A stretch of DNA of 64,000 bases from Granulosicoccus sp045110515 (GTDB lineage: Bacteria > Pseudomonadota > Gammaproteobacteria > Granulosicoccales > Granulosicoccaceae), in assembly GCA_045110515.1 (NCBI GenBank), contig JBGCGD010000051.1, forward strand, positions 36,191 through 100,190. Reading direction: 5' to 3'. The notes under the pieces were generated by a model. The model did not search any database. It had not been told where the DNA came from and saw only the letters and a list, made by a program, of their open reading frames with translations. The translations under genes were made by a program, and so were the position numbers. Positions within the stretch are counted from its first letter, which is position 1, and the number at the start of each line of letters is the position of its first letter. Positions 36,574-45,254 of the stretch are shown piece by piece.

Positions 36574-38217
36574 TTATTCTTCTACAAAGTTACCGGGCGC
36601 CGGACCGCGATAAAATTCAGTGAGCTCTGGCGGCACCTCCGAGCCATCGACTAGAAAGGGCAAAATGCCTCTGCGGAGAGACCGCCCACGCATTGCCTTG
36701 ATATCGTTTTCAGACTTAGTCACTCGTTGAGCTAGACGCCGACCCCATTGCGCTAGATAGCCATAAAGCCGATCGATATGTTCTGCATGGTTATCCTCTT
36801 TGGCAAGATCGTTAAACTCCTGCGGGTCCTCTTGTAAATCAAACAGCATGGGGCGGAAGCCGCCTTCCGCATGCATTAACTTATAACGACCATCGAACAC
36901 CATAAATAATCTGGCATCACGCGGTTCAAGCCCTAGCTTTACCGCCTGTGGAGTTACTGAGTAGTCAAATTCACTGATGGCATATTCTCGCCAGTCTGGA
37001 TTTTCTCCACGTAAAAACGGTAATAACGATCGCCCCTCTATAATGTGGCCGGGTACTTCACCACCAGCCACTTCGACAAACGTTGCAGCCAAATCTATGG
37101 ACTCTACCAGAGCGTCACAGCAAGTTCCGCGAGTGCCATCTGCTTCAGCACGTGGGTCGTAGACAATGAGTGGTATTTTGGCGCTTTGATCATGGAATAG
37201 ATCTTTCTCTCCTAACCAATGATCACCGAGATAATCGCCATGATCGGAAGTTAAAACGATCATGGTGTTATCCATCCGGCCCGATTGCTCAAGATAATCC
37301 AGCATGACACCCAACTGATCATCGCATTGCTTGATTAGCCCCATATAGGCGGGAATAACTTTCTTACGAACTTCATCCTGCTGGAATGCCTGGGCAATTT
37401 TATTTCCCATATAAGCATCAAATACCGGATGAGCATTCTCTCTTTCGATATCAGCACGGACAGCCTCAGGAACGTGTTCAACGCCAAACATATTGTGGTA
37501 AGGCGCTGGAACGATATACGGCCAATGAGGCTTTATATAACTGACATGTGCACACCAGCCGTCTTCGGCTTGCTCCATGAATTCAATCGTTTTACGCGTT
37601 AACCACGGCGTTTCACTGTCCGGCTCCATAATGTTGGCAGGCTTATCTGCATTAGCAAACATCCAACCGGAGGCTAATTTTCCGTCTTCACTGACACCGG
37701 CATTCGCAAAATCAGCCCAGGGATTCTCTGACGGGTAGCCTTTAGATTTAAGGTATTCGTTATAGGGTGATCGCTTTTCATCATAGAAACCATCGGGCCC
37801 TTGTCCCCAAAGTCCGTCATCACGTATCCATGTGTCGAAACCGCACTCTGCCTGACGAGCACCAATGGTTGAATCTGCTGACAGCCCCAAGCGCTGCATA
37901 CCATCGGCATCGGCTTTCATGTGTGTTTTACCTATTAGCCAACAGTCCATCCCTTCCCGACGCAGATGATCTCCCATCGTCATCTCACCGACACGCAATG
38001 GAAAGCCATTCCATTGAGCACCGTGCGACGATGCATAGCGGCCGGTATAAAAACTCATGCGCGACGCACCGCAAACGGGTGACTGAACATAGGTGTTGGT
38101 GAAACGAACCCCTTTAGCCGCTACCCGGTCGAAATTCGGTGTCTTCAGGTGCGGGTGTCCCGCACAAGATAGGTAATCGAATCGAAGCTGGTCATACATG
38201 ATAAACAGTATGTTCAT
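36574..38217 (-). CDS. Sulfatase-family hydrolase, phosphonate monoester hydrolase-like
   Basis: 547 residues of the alkaline-phosphatase superfamily. The formylglycine site is Cys49 in PVCGASRMSFYTGRY, giving C-x-A-x-R instead of the usual C-x-P-x-R. Metal ligands are visible in IMYDQLRFD near the start and TSDHGDYLGDHWLGEKD (Asp, His) near residue 330. The C-terminal half (ESIDLAATFVEVAGGE, EGRSLLPFL) resembles rhizobial phosphonate monoester hydrolases/phosphodiesterases. There is no signal peptide, so the enzyme is cytoplasmic. It hydrolyses a sulfate, phosphonate or phosphodiester; which cannot be told. An FGly-generating or anSME partner is not seen nearby. Confidence 0.85.
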   Translation of the reverse strand: MNILFIMYDQLRFDYLSCAGHPHLKTPNFDRVAAKGVRFTNTYVQSPVCGASRMSFYTGRYASSHGAQWNGFPLRVGEMTMGDHLRREGMDCWLIGKTHMKADADGMQRLGLSADSTIGARQAECGFDTWIRDDGLWGQGPDGFYDEKRSPYNEYLKSKGYPSENPWADFANAGVSEDGKLASGWMFANADKPANIMEPDSETPWLTRKTIEFMEQAEDGWCAHVSYIKPHWPYIVPAPYHNMFGVEHVPEAVRADIERENAHPVFDAYMGNKIAQAFQQDEVRKKVIPAYMGLIKQCDDQLGVMLDYLEQSGRMDNTMIVLTSDHGDYLGDHWLGEKDLFHDQSAKIPLIVYDPRAEADGTRGTCCDALVESIDLAATFVEVAGGEVPGHIIEGRSLLPFLRGENPDWREYAISEFDYSVTPQAVKLGLEPRDARLFMVFDGRYKLMHAEGGFRPMLFDLQEDPQEFNDLAKEDNHAEHIDRLYGYLAQWGRRLAQRVTKSENDIKAMRGRSLRRGILPFLVDGSEVPPELTEFYRGPAPGNFVEE

Positions 38218-38316
38218 TTATTCGCTTTTCTCAGATGTTACGGACAAGAGTGTACTTAACGAAACTAAACACTCTTGGTAAATTGATTAGCCACGAAAGC
38301 ACTCTGGTACAGTATT

Positions 38317-38634
38317 TTAAAAAACAAGAGCACTTGCAACAGTGTTTAAACGAGGGCCGTAAACGGTGCCCAGTTGTTTTCTGACGTCCTGAGGTGGTAA
38401 CCAAAGCGCGGCATTGACCAAACCACAGTTACGTCCTGAACCACCGAATCCAATTCGCCGCGCTTCAATGACCTGTGCCTCGATACCGTTCTCGCAACAG
38501 TGCAAAGCGGTTGAAAGCCCGGTAAATCCGCCACCAACGATCGCAACATCGACGTGCCGGCCGGGTTTAAATTCCGTCTCGATGGGGCGCTCCTCAACGG
38601 ATGCATCCCAAAGGGAAATAGTTTCCTGATTCAT
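38317..38634 (-). pseudogene. N-terminal fragment of a DAO-type FAD-dependent oxidoreductase
   Basis: 105 codons reading MNQETISLWDASVEE..., with the FAD-binding VDVAIVGGGFTGLSTALHCCENG and GFGGSGRNCGLVN motifs of the glycine oxidase/GlpD-type DAO family (normally about 400-450 residues). After about residue 95 (YGPRLN) similarity ends and a stop follows. Only 100 bp separate it from the sulfatase gene, so about three quarters of the gene is deleted. A functional FAD-only stub is unlikely. Confidence 0.75.
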
Positions 38635-38674
38635 GATGGGTTGGTCTTACCTGAATACCAGCTAGGACGTGTTT

Positions 38675-39928
38675 TTATGCGGTTTTAACAATACCACTGG
38701 CAACCCATTCATCAAAGCAGGCCAGCACCGCATCAGTAAATTCCTGATCATTGATATGGGCATTCACCTCTGTGAGCTGAATAGGTGCTGTAAACACCTT
38801 GCGCGATTCATCAATAAAAGCTGCCAAAGCCTCGGGGTCGTGAGCAGGTTCACCGGGTTTGTCCCATTCCTCAACGCCTTTGAGCGGGAGAAACACATTC
38901 ACCGGAGCCTGACTGCCGGACAACCGCTTTGCCATCTCTCTGGCGGTTTCACGCCGCTCCTCATCGTTCAAACCCGAAGACTTGATCAGGCGATTGTGTG
39001 CGTGAAATGATCTGTCAGAATATTGCTCTGGAATGTCCTGCCAGCCTGCAAAATCAATCAAATCAAGGCAACCGGGAGCGACTAGCTGCGGTATGCCCTG
39101 TCTACCCGCATTTAGCAGGCGATCTTCTCCGGCGTTTATCACCGACCCCGCCAAGAGATTCCCCAATTCAGGAAGCGCAAAATCCATGACGCAGACAAAT
39201 CCTCCCTGGCTGGCAATTTTCTCAAACGCCATGCCACCCATGCCGGTGGCGTGGAAAATAGCCACTTCATACCCACGCTCTTCTAATGCCGGTTTCAGCA
39301 GTTTCATGTACGACAAGCACGAGGAGCCTAGAGATGTCATGCCGATGACAGGCTTATCCATAGCAGGCGGCTCGACGGCTCTGGCGGCGCCAAGCACAGC
39401 ACCAGCAGCCTGGCTTAAAGAGGCCTTACACACAGAATTTAAACCGTACAATCCCCCTGCCCAAAGTATCATCTGAATATCGGCTGAGAGTCTGTTTGCA
39501 GGAATCAGCGGTGAAAACGAGACAGTGGATACCACGTACTTCGGCACACCTAACGGTAACGACTGGCACACGTCCAGCGCCAGGTCGGTTCCCATAGTGC
39601 CACCTAATATGATGACACCGTTGATACGGTTTTCACTGTGGAGCTTTGCGGTTAATTCGGACGCCCCGCGAGCCATAATTTGCATTGCATGGTTTTCATC
39701 GCCGCTATCGATAGCGGCCTGAATAGAGCTTGATGCTGCCGCTGCCACGTCATGCTTTGATATATCGCAAGCTGAAGACGGATCGCCCAAGACGCTAACA
39801 TCCATCGAAAGCGTGCGACCACCCTGATCTGCTATGCGTGATTGAATGTAGTTCAGTTCATCATCTTTGGTGTCGTACGTTCCGACAACAAGAATGGTTG
39901 GGCCGATCAACGTAAATACGTTTGCCAT
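38675..39928 (-). CDS. Tm-1-like ATP-binding protein (UPF0261 family)
   Basis: 417 residues, close to the family length. Motifs: ILVVGTYDTKDDEL near the N-terminus, NGVIILGGTMGTDLAL, GMTSLGSSCLSYMKLLKPALEERGYEVAIFHATGMGGMAFE and LVAPGCLDLIDFAG. The family is named after the tomato Tm-1 resistance protein N-terminal domain; bacterial members sit in catabolic operons and their reaction is not established as far as I know. It begins two bases after the MBL hydrolase stop, so the two are co-translated. Confidence 0.88.
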   Translation of the reverse strand: MANVFTLIGPTILVVGTYDTKDDELNYIQSRIADQGGRTLSMDVSVLGDPSSACDISKHDVAAAASSSIQAAIDSGDENHAMQIMARGASELTAKLHSENRINGVIILGGTMGTDLALDVCQSLPLGVPKYVVSTVSFSPLIPANRLSADIQMILWAGGLYGLNSVCKASLSQAAGAVLGAARAVEPPAMDKPVIGMTSLGSSCLSYMKLLKPALEERGYEVAIFHATGMGGMAFEKIASQGGFVCVMDFALPELGNLLAGSVINAGEDRLLNAGRQGIPQLVAPGCLDLIDFAGWQDIPEQYSDRSFHAHNRLIKSSGLNDEERRETAREMAKRLSGSQAPVNVFLPLKGVEEWDKPGEPAHDPEALAAFIDESRKVFTAPIQLTEVNAHINDQEFTDAVLACFDEWVASGIVKTA

Positions 39929-39930
39929 GA

Positions 39931-40803
39931 CTACAAATTAATCTTCAAGCCGTCCTGTCCAACATACAGCTTGCCGGTGTAGGTTGATTTCAGCGCGTCA
40001 TGCCAGTGATCTTCTGTGTACTCTGGATCATCCGATGGAATGAGGTGATTCAGGGCCAACGCCCTGACTGAGGCCGCCGTTGCTATACGACCGGCGTCAT
40101 GGGCGAAAGTATGTGAGCGCAGCCAGTGCTTTTGTAAGCGATCATCGGTATTTCCAATGCGCGCGAACAAGGCCGGAAGTGCTTCTTCGAGCATGGCCTC
40201 GTGAATCAGCAAATCTGCTCCTGACGAGAAAGCTTCCAAGGCAGGCAAAGGCGCTGTGTCTCCCGAGAACACAACGTGCGTGTTGGCAGACTTAAAAGAC
40301 AGCGCAAATGTATCGACTAGTGGAGGATGAATATTCCTCAATGCTGTGACCTTCAAGGTATCAGTGGTCAACACGTCGCCATCGTCGAGCGATATAAAAC
40401 TTACCAGCGAATGCAAATCCGGGCGCCCTTCATCTTCGATACGCAACTGAATATCGTCGTTCATTGAATCGATGAATTTATCCCAATAGCGCTCAAGCCC
40501 TTCTGGCCCATACACAACAACGGGAGTTTTTAAGCCTGCTGTCCAAGCGGTGTGCAGCATCGGCCCCAATTCGAGGTAATGATCTGAATGCAAATGCGTA
40601 ATGAATATTGTGGAAATATCACGCAACTGCATGCCTTGATTGACTAAAGCCCGAGTCACACCCAAACCACAATCCACGACGATCTGCCGATTGGCTATGC
40701 ACAACAAATTGGACGTTGGGTTTGTCGATCCGGTTCTGATTGCCGGGCCGCCTTTAGTGCCTAGTAAGCACACATAATCGTTTTGATTAACCATGTGCAG
40801 CAC
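39931..40803 (-). CDS. MBL-fold metallo-hydrolase
   Basis: 290 residues. The metallo-beta-lactamase signature FITHLHSDHYLELG is complete, followed by further ligands in VFSGDTAPLP (Asp), LLIHEAM and the C-terminal ALNHLIP, as in RNase Z/arylsulfatase-like MBL enzymes. It hydrolyses an ester, lactone or phosphodiester. The start overlaps the end of the aminotransferase gene by 17 bases and its stop is two bases before the Tm-1-like gene: aminotransferase, MBL and Tm-1-like form one coupled unit. Confidence 0.88.
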   Translation of the reverse strand: MLHMVNQNDYVCLLGTKGGPAIRTGSTNPTSNLLCIANRQIVVDCGLGVTRALVNQGMQLRDISTIFITHLHSDHYLELGPMLHTAWTAGLKTPVVVYGPEGLERYWDKFIDSMNDDIQLRIEDEGRPDLHSLVSFISLDDGDVLTTDTLKVTALRNIHPPLVDTFALSFKSANTHVVFSGDTAPLPALEAFSSGADLLIHEAMLEEALPALFARIGNTDDRLQKHWLRSHTFAHDAGRIATAASVRALALNHLIPSDDPEYTEDHWHDALKSTYTGKLYVGQDGLKINL

Positions 40804-42151
40804 TTAAACCGGTATCTATGGCTGCGAGGATGTCGCTGACATCTTGCTCAGTGACAATCAATGGCGGTGAGATAATCATGTTGGGGCCAGAGACCCGAAC
40901 CATTACGCCCTCAGAATACGTAGCCTCTTGGATACGAAGTGGCGTACTTTTATCAATCGTGGCTTTTGTTTCTCTGTCTGCAACCAGTTCTATTGCCGCC
41001 ATTAAACCTCGCCCTCCACGCACGTCGCCGACAACCTCATACTTCGCTTTTAATCTATTTAATCCATCAAATAATTGAGTTCCACGCGCAGCGGCATTGT
41101 CGATGACGTTGAGTCGCTTGGTTTCGGCCAAACAGGCAATTGCTGCAGCTGCCCCTACCGGATGGCCTGAGTAGGTATAGCCGTGACCGATTGCAGCAGC
41201 ACCACTCGTGTCATGTTCAAAAACATCGACGACTTTGTCCGATAGCATGACCGCACCAAACGGAAAATAACCGTTGGTAATTGCTTTGGCCGTACACATC
41301 ATATCGGGCTGAATTCCCCATAGTCGGGAGCCGCTCCACGCACCGGTGCGACCAAAAGCTGTGATGACTTCATCTGCAATAAACAAGATGCCGTTCTGTT
41401 CGCAAATTTGCCGCACCCTGGGCACGTAGCTTTCGTGCGGTACGATGATGCCGCCTGCTCCGAGTATGGGTTCCATAATAAAGGCTGCAATAGTTTTAGC
41501 GCCCTGAAATGCTATTTCCTCTTCCAATGCGGCAACGCATAACTGCGCTAATTTCTGTGGGTCACTCTCGTTAAACTGATTGCGATAACCGTATGGCGAT
41601 GGCACATGAAAACACCCCGGCAGCAGAGGCTCATATGCCACTCTGAAATTTGCGTTGCCATTGACACTGGCCCCCCCCATATGAGTACCGTGGTAGCCCT
41701 TCTTTAAACTTAAGAATTTGGTGCGAGAGGATTCCCCGCGAACTTTATGATATTGCCGGGCCAATCGTAACGCCGTCTCTATGCTATCCGATCCGCCAGA
41801 GGTGAAAAATGCCCTACAAAGTCCATCAGGTTTAAAAAACTCGGCTAATTCGTAAGACAGCTCTATGACTGCGTCGTTACTTGTTCCGCGAAACGTAGAA
41901 TAATACGGTAGCTCTTCGAGTTGCTGTGCAATAGCTTTTTTTACAGGCTCGCAAGAGAACCCCAGATTAACGTTCCAAAGACCGCCAACTGCATCTATGA
42001 GATCGTTACCATCAACATCTCGTATTCGTACACCGTGCGCACCGGTTATAATTTTAGGCGGATTGTTTTGACTATCCGCCGGGTGCGCCATTGGATGCCA
42101 CATATGCTGAGCATTGTTTTCATGAAGAAAATTCGACGTCTTTAAGCTCAC
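40787..42151 (-). CDS. Class III PLP-dependent aminotransferase
   Basis: About 454 residues from the GTG at 42151 (GGAAAG five bases upstream). The frame is open to 42235, but that would overlap the IclR gene and add a non-family leader. Motifs: MWHPMAHP near the N-terminus, FFTSGGSDSIETALRLARQYH, the PLP Asp in ILFIADEVITAFGRTGAW and the Schiff-base Lys in MMCTAKAITNGYFPFGAVML. This resembles omega-amino acid:pyruvate transaminases. It transfers an amino group from a terminal amine or beta-amino acid; the aldehyde product could feed the divergent aldehyde dehydrogenase at 46.7 kb. Exact substrate unknown. Confidence 0.9.
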   Translation of the reverse strand: MSLKTSNFLHENNAQHMWHPMAHPADSQNNPPKIITGAHGVRIRDVDGNDLIDAVGGLWNVNLGFSCEPVKKAIAQQLEELPYYSTFRGTSNDAVIELSYELAEFFKPDGLCRAFFTSGGSDSIETALRLARQYHKVRGESSRTKFLSLKKGYHGTHMGGASVNGNANFRVAYEPLLPGCFHVPSPYGYRNQFNESDPQKLAQLCVAALEEEIAFQGAKTIAAFIMEPILGAGGIIVPHESYVPRVRQICEQNGILFIADEVITAFGRTGAWSGSRLWGIQPDMMCTAKAITNGYFPFGAVMLSDKVVDVFEHDTSGAAAIGHGYTYSGHPVGAAAAIACLAETKRLNVIDNAAARGTQLFDGLNRLKAKYEVVGDVRGGRGLMAAIELVADRETKATIDKSTPLRIQEATYSEGVMVRVSGPNMIISPPLIVTEQDVSDILAAIDTGLSAAHG

Positions 42152-42182
42152 TGTACTTTCCAATAGAATATCCTTTAAAAAC

Positions 42183-42965
42183 CTAAAACGATTGCGATGA
42201 CCAAGCTGATTCAAGTTGGGCCGGTAGCATTCCACCCCAACTTGTCGAGATGCTTCTGGCAGCCGTTATAAGCTCTGTCTTTATTAGTCGTACCAAGTCG
42301 TCATTAATGCGCGAAGCTACAGAGGCCACAGCGACTGAGCCCGCCACCTTATGAGATGAATCGAAGAGTGGAACAGCAATGCCAACAACGCCTTGCTCAA
42401 AACTATTTTCAATTTCACTAAACCCGGTTGTGCGTACCTTTCGCAGTAACTCTTCAAGTTGGGTAGGATCTACGATCGTCTGATCAGTAAAGGATTCTGC
42501 TTGTTCGAAAGCATGCTGCTTTAACGCTTCGTCTGCATAGGCAAGAACCGCCAAACCGGACGCCGTAGCGTGAAACGGCAGTACCGCGTTGTCCAAGACT
42601 ACTCTGGCGCTATGCCGACCGGATTCGTGATCTGCCAGCGTCACCAATGTGTTGCCCTGCACAATGGAGGCATGCGCTGTTTCACCCGTAACCTCAGCCA
42701 ATCTAGGCAATACCACACGTACACCAGCGCGCCGCGGAACGGTGACCTCTCGGATATGAGAGAGCCTCAAAACAGCTGGACCCATTCGATAGGCGCGCGT
42801 CTTGTCATCCTGCTCCAGAAGCCCCGTCGACTCCAGCGCCGATAAATGTCGATAGGTTGTTGTCTTGTCTCGTCCCGTTAGCCTCTGGAAATCGGCCAGC
42901 CGAATTTCTGCCCTTTCAGCTGAAAAGAAATTCAGTAACTCGACTGCTTTAGTGACTGTGGACAC
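42183..42965 (-). CDS. IclR-family transcriptional regulator
   Basis: 260 residues: N-terminal winged helix (RLADFQRLTGRDKTTTYRHLSALESTGLLEQ, about 20-52) and a C-terminal IclR effector domain (FHATASGLAVLAY, SEIENSFEQGVVGIAVPLFDSS). It is the upstream gene of the aminotransferase operon and divergent from the ACT-TRAP genes, with a palindrome in the shared 214-bp region, so it probably controls both directions in response to a substrate of the pathway. Confidence 0.9.
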   Translation of the reverse strand: MSTVTKAVELLNFFSAERAEIRLADFQRLTGRDKTTTYRHLSALESTGLLEQDDKTRAYRMGPAVLRLSHIREVTVPRRAGVRVVLPRLAEVTGETAHASIVQGNTLVTLADHESGRHSARVVLDNAVLPFHATASGLAVLAYADEALKQHAFEQAESFTDQTIVDPTQLEELLRKVRTTGFSEIENSFEQGVVGIAVPLFDSSHKVAGSVAVASVASRINDDLVRLIKTELITAARSISTSWGGMLPAQLESAWSSQSF

Positions 42966-43057
42966 GTGAGAAGACGTTGCCTGTGAGTTTCGGATTTATC
43001 GCATTGCCCGACACGGTGCCAGAGCTGAAAGGCTAAATCAATTATTTTTGCAATATA

Positions 43058-43074
43058 GTTTCACTATATGAAAC
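43058..43074. promoter_or_regulatory. Palindrome in the IclR divergent region, probable IclR operator
   Basis: GTTTCA-CTATA-TGAAAC, six-base arms with a five-base spacer. GTTTCxxxxxGAAAC-type palindromes are common IclR-family sites. It lies 93 bp upstream of the iclR start and 106 bp upstream of the ACT-domain gene, well placed for divergent control. Confidence 0.6.
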
Positions 43075-43179
43075 ACCAAAGCAGGCGAATTTTCCTGAGT
43101 CAACCAAGCATCTACCAGTCACGCTTTTAGGCCAGCGATATTATGATGAACCGGCATTCACAACCAGCGCGAAAAAGTT

Positions 43180-43614
43180 ATGAGCCCGACAGCTATCGGT
43201 GAAACCAATCTCGCCCATCTGATACGCTCCATGGAGCCCACGCTTCATCCTGATGAGTTCGTATTTTCGACGTTTTCCAACACCACAAATGCAAGCTTCT
43301 GCAATGATCAACTCAAGTTGTTGGCACTCAATCCAATCATGCAATTCCACGAATCCGAGGGCATAACACTGATTCTCAATCACACCAAAGCGGTGGAATG
43401 CGGCATCGATTTTGAGTTTCCTTGTCGTATGATTACTCTAAACATTCATTCATCATTGGATGCCGTCGGCTTTCTTGCGCGCATCACAACTGCCCTGGCC
43501 GCTCTGGATATGGGTGTAAACCCGGTATCCGGTTTTTTCCACGACCACCTGTTCGTACCGCGGAACAAAGCGACCATCGCAATGCGTGAGCTAAACCGAA
43601 TGAGCAGTGATTAG
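43180..43614 (+). CDS. ACT-domain protein
   Basis: 144 residues. The C-terminal half (RMITLNIHSSLDAVGFLARITTALAALDMGVNPVSGFFHDHLFVP) is a recognisable ACT-type ligand-binding domain, and the N-terminal part (SMEPTLHPDEFVFSTF) fits the small DUF2241/ACT_7 proteins. These are single-domain cytoplasmic proteins thought to sense small ligands, often amino acids. It is the first gene of the plus-strand TRAP unit, 86 bp before the binding-protein gene. Confidence 0.8.
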   Translation: MSPTAIGETNLAHLIRSMEPTLHPDEFVFSTFSNTTNASFCNDQLKLLALNPIMQFHESEGITLILNHTKAVECGIDFEFPCRMITLNIHSSLDAVGFLARITTALAALDMGVNPVSGFFHDHLFVPRNKATIAMRELNRMSSD

Positions 43615-43700
43615 GCCACGCCGTTTCTGGAATTGATTATTGACGACACATCAACATAGCAGCGATACTCAGGCCACACTCGGAGATTCAGAGAATTACA

Positions 43701-44705
43701 ATGCATAAATTTGCCAAGAAACTTACTATGGCAGCGGTCACTATGACCCTCGCCAACACCGGCTTTGCTGCAGATAAAGTATTAACCGTCTCTCATTGGG
43801 CGGGTCCTAAACACGCCATGGCGACAGCTGTTTTCCCTTGGATGAACGAACAATACCAAGCGTGTTCAGGTGGTTCACTGAGCTTAAAAGTTGAAAATGG
43901 TCTTGCGCCCCCACCAGCTCAATACGACACTATTCGCGACGGCGTAGCGGACATGGGTTGGATAGTTCACGGCTACACGCCCGGTAAATTTGCAGCAACA
44001 AAACTTGCTGAACTTCCCGGCAATAGCGGTAACGCTGAATCAATGTCTATTGCCTTCCAACGCACACACGAAAAATTCTTAGCTGCTGCAAAGGAAGCCA
44101 AAGGCGTTGAAGTTCTCGCAAATTTTGTGCATGGTCCTGGACTGCTCAATACCGTTGACAAGATCACCTCCTATAAAGACGTTAAAGGTATGAAACTGCG
44201 CGTTGGTGGCGGTGTGGCTAACGCTGTTGGAAAAGCATTAGGAGTAGCCGGTGTCAACGTTCCAGCCCCTGCCGTTTATGAGACGATCTCATCAGGCGTT
44301 GCTGACGGTGTTTTCTTTCCTGCAGAATCACTGTACTCGTTCAAGATATCAGAACTACTTAAACACTCTTTGCGCAACCCAGATGGTATGTACACCACAT
44401 CGTTCGCAATCATCCTAAACAGCGATACCTACAATGATTTATCGGACGAGCACAAAGCTTGTGTTGATAAAACCAGCGGTGTAGAGCTTGCTGGGCAAAT
44501 CGGCAAATTCTGGGATGAAGCTGACGCATTCGGCGCTGAAAAAGCCAAAGCTGAGTTTGGTTTGGAAATCGTTGATGCAAGTGATGAAGAGCGTGCCTAC
44601 TTCACTGAAATTACCAGCAGCATAGAGGCATCAGTTCTTGAACAGGTAGCAGAGCGTGGTGTCGATGCTAAGGCAGCGCTTGAGTTTCTTCGCGCGCAAC
44701 AGTAA
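43701..44705 (+). CDS. TRAP transporter solute-binding protein (DctP family)
   Basis: 334 residues with a signal peptide (MKRF-type start MHKFAKKLTMAAVTM, cleavage after about FAA, residue 24). Family features: LTVSHWAGPKHAM, GMKLRVGGGVANAVGKALGV (ligand-binding Arg), ETISSGVADGVFFPAES. This subgroup differs from classical dicarboxylate binders. It delivers substrate to the intact QM pair that follows after 21 bp. Given neighbouring aminotransferase, ALDH and RidA genes, an amino- or oxo-acid is plausible, but that is inference. Confidence 0.9.
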   Translation: MHKFAKKLTMAAVTMTLANTGFAADKVLTVSHWAGPKHAMATAVFPWMNEQYQACSGGSLSLKVENGLAPPPAQYDTIRDGVADMGWIVHGYTPGKFAATKLAELPGNSGNAESMSIAFQRTHEKFLAAAKEAKGVEVLANFVHGPGLLNTVDKITSYKDVKGMKLRVGGGVANAVGKALGVAGVNVPAPAVYETISSGVADGVFFPAESLYSFKISELLKHSLRNPDGMYTTSFAIILNSDTYNDLSDEHKACVDKTSGVELAGQIGKFWDEADAFGAEKAKAEFGLEIVDASDEERAYFTEITSSIEASVLEQVAERGVDAKAALEFLRAQQ

Positions 44706-44726
44706 TCGCAAGGATACAGTTTCTCA

Positions 44727-45254
44727 ATGAAACGTTTCTTGGATAAAACAGAAAGGCTGGCAGATTCTGCCGGCCTTTTTGCCGCCAATATAGCCGCCTG
44801 TATTCTACTGGGGCTTATTGTTCTCACCTGTGCCGATGTCATTGGCAGATACTTTTTAACGATGCCTGTGACAGGCGCCGTTGAGCTGGTGCGTATTTGC
44901 ATGGCCGGCATTATCTTTTTCTCTTTTCCATTGATGTTCTTTCGCAATGACCACGTTATCGTTGACCTCATCGGCTTTTTTAAAAAAGGCTATGTGGGCT
45001 GGTTTATCGGTCTTATACTTCTGGCTATCTCCTCCTACATCGCTCTAAAATTAGGCGATAGAGTCTGTGACTATGCGATAAGAGCCTTGGAAGACGGTGA
45101 CGTCACTGAGTATTTATCCATCCCGCGATACATCGTGGTGGGACTTATCACGTTCTCGATTTTCGTCGCAGCATTTATGTCTCTGCTCCGATTTGTTATT
45201 ACCCTTTCCCGACCAGGCTCCACCCAAGGTTTAGAAGGAAACGATCAAGGATGA
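44727..45254 (+). CDS. TRAP transporter small permease (DctQ)
   Basis: 175 residues with four membrane segments and the DctQ core LTCADVIGRYFLTMPVTGAVELVRICMAGIIFFSF. Normal length and intact, unlike the dctQ at 18.7 kb. The stop overlaps the start of the large permease gene (ATGA at 45251-45254). Confidence 0.92.
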   Translation: MKRFLDKTERLADSAGLFAANIAACILLGLIVLTCADVIGRYFLTMPVTGAVELVRICMAGIIFFSFPLMFFRNDHVIVDLIGFFKKGYVGWFIGLILLAISSYIALKLGDRVCDYAIRALEDGDVTEYLSIPRYIVVGLITFSIFVAAFMSLLRFVITLSRPGSTQGLEGNDQG

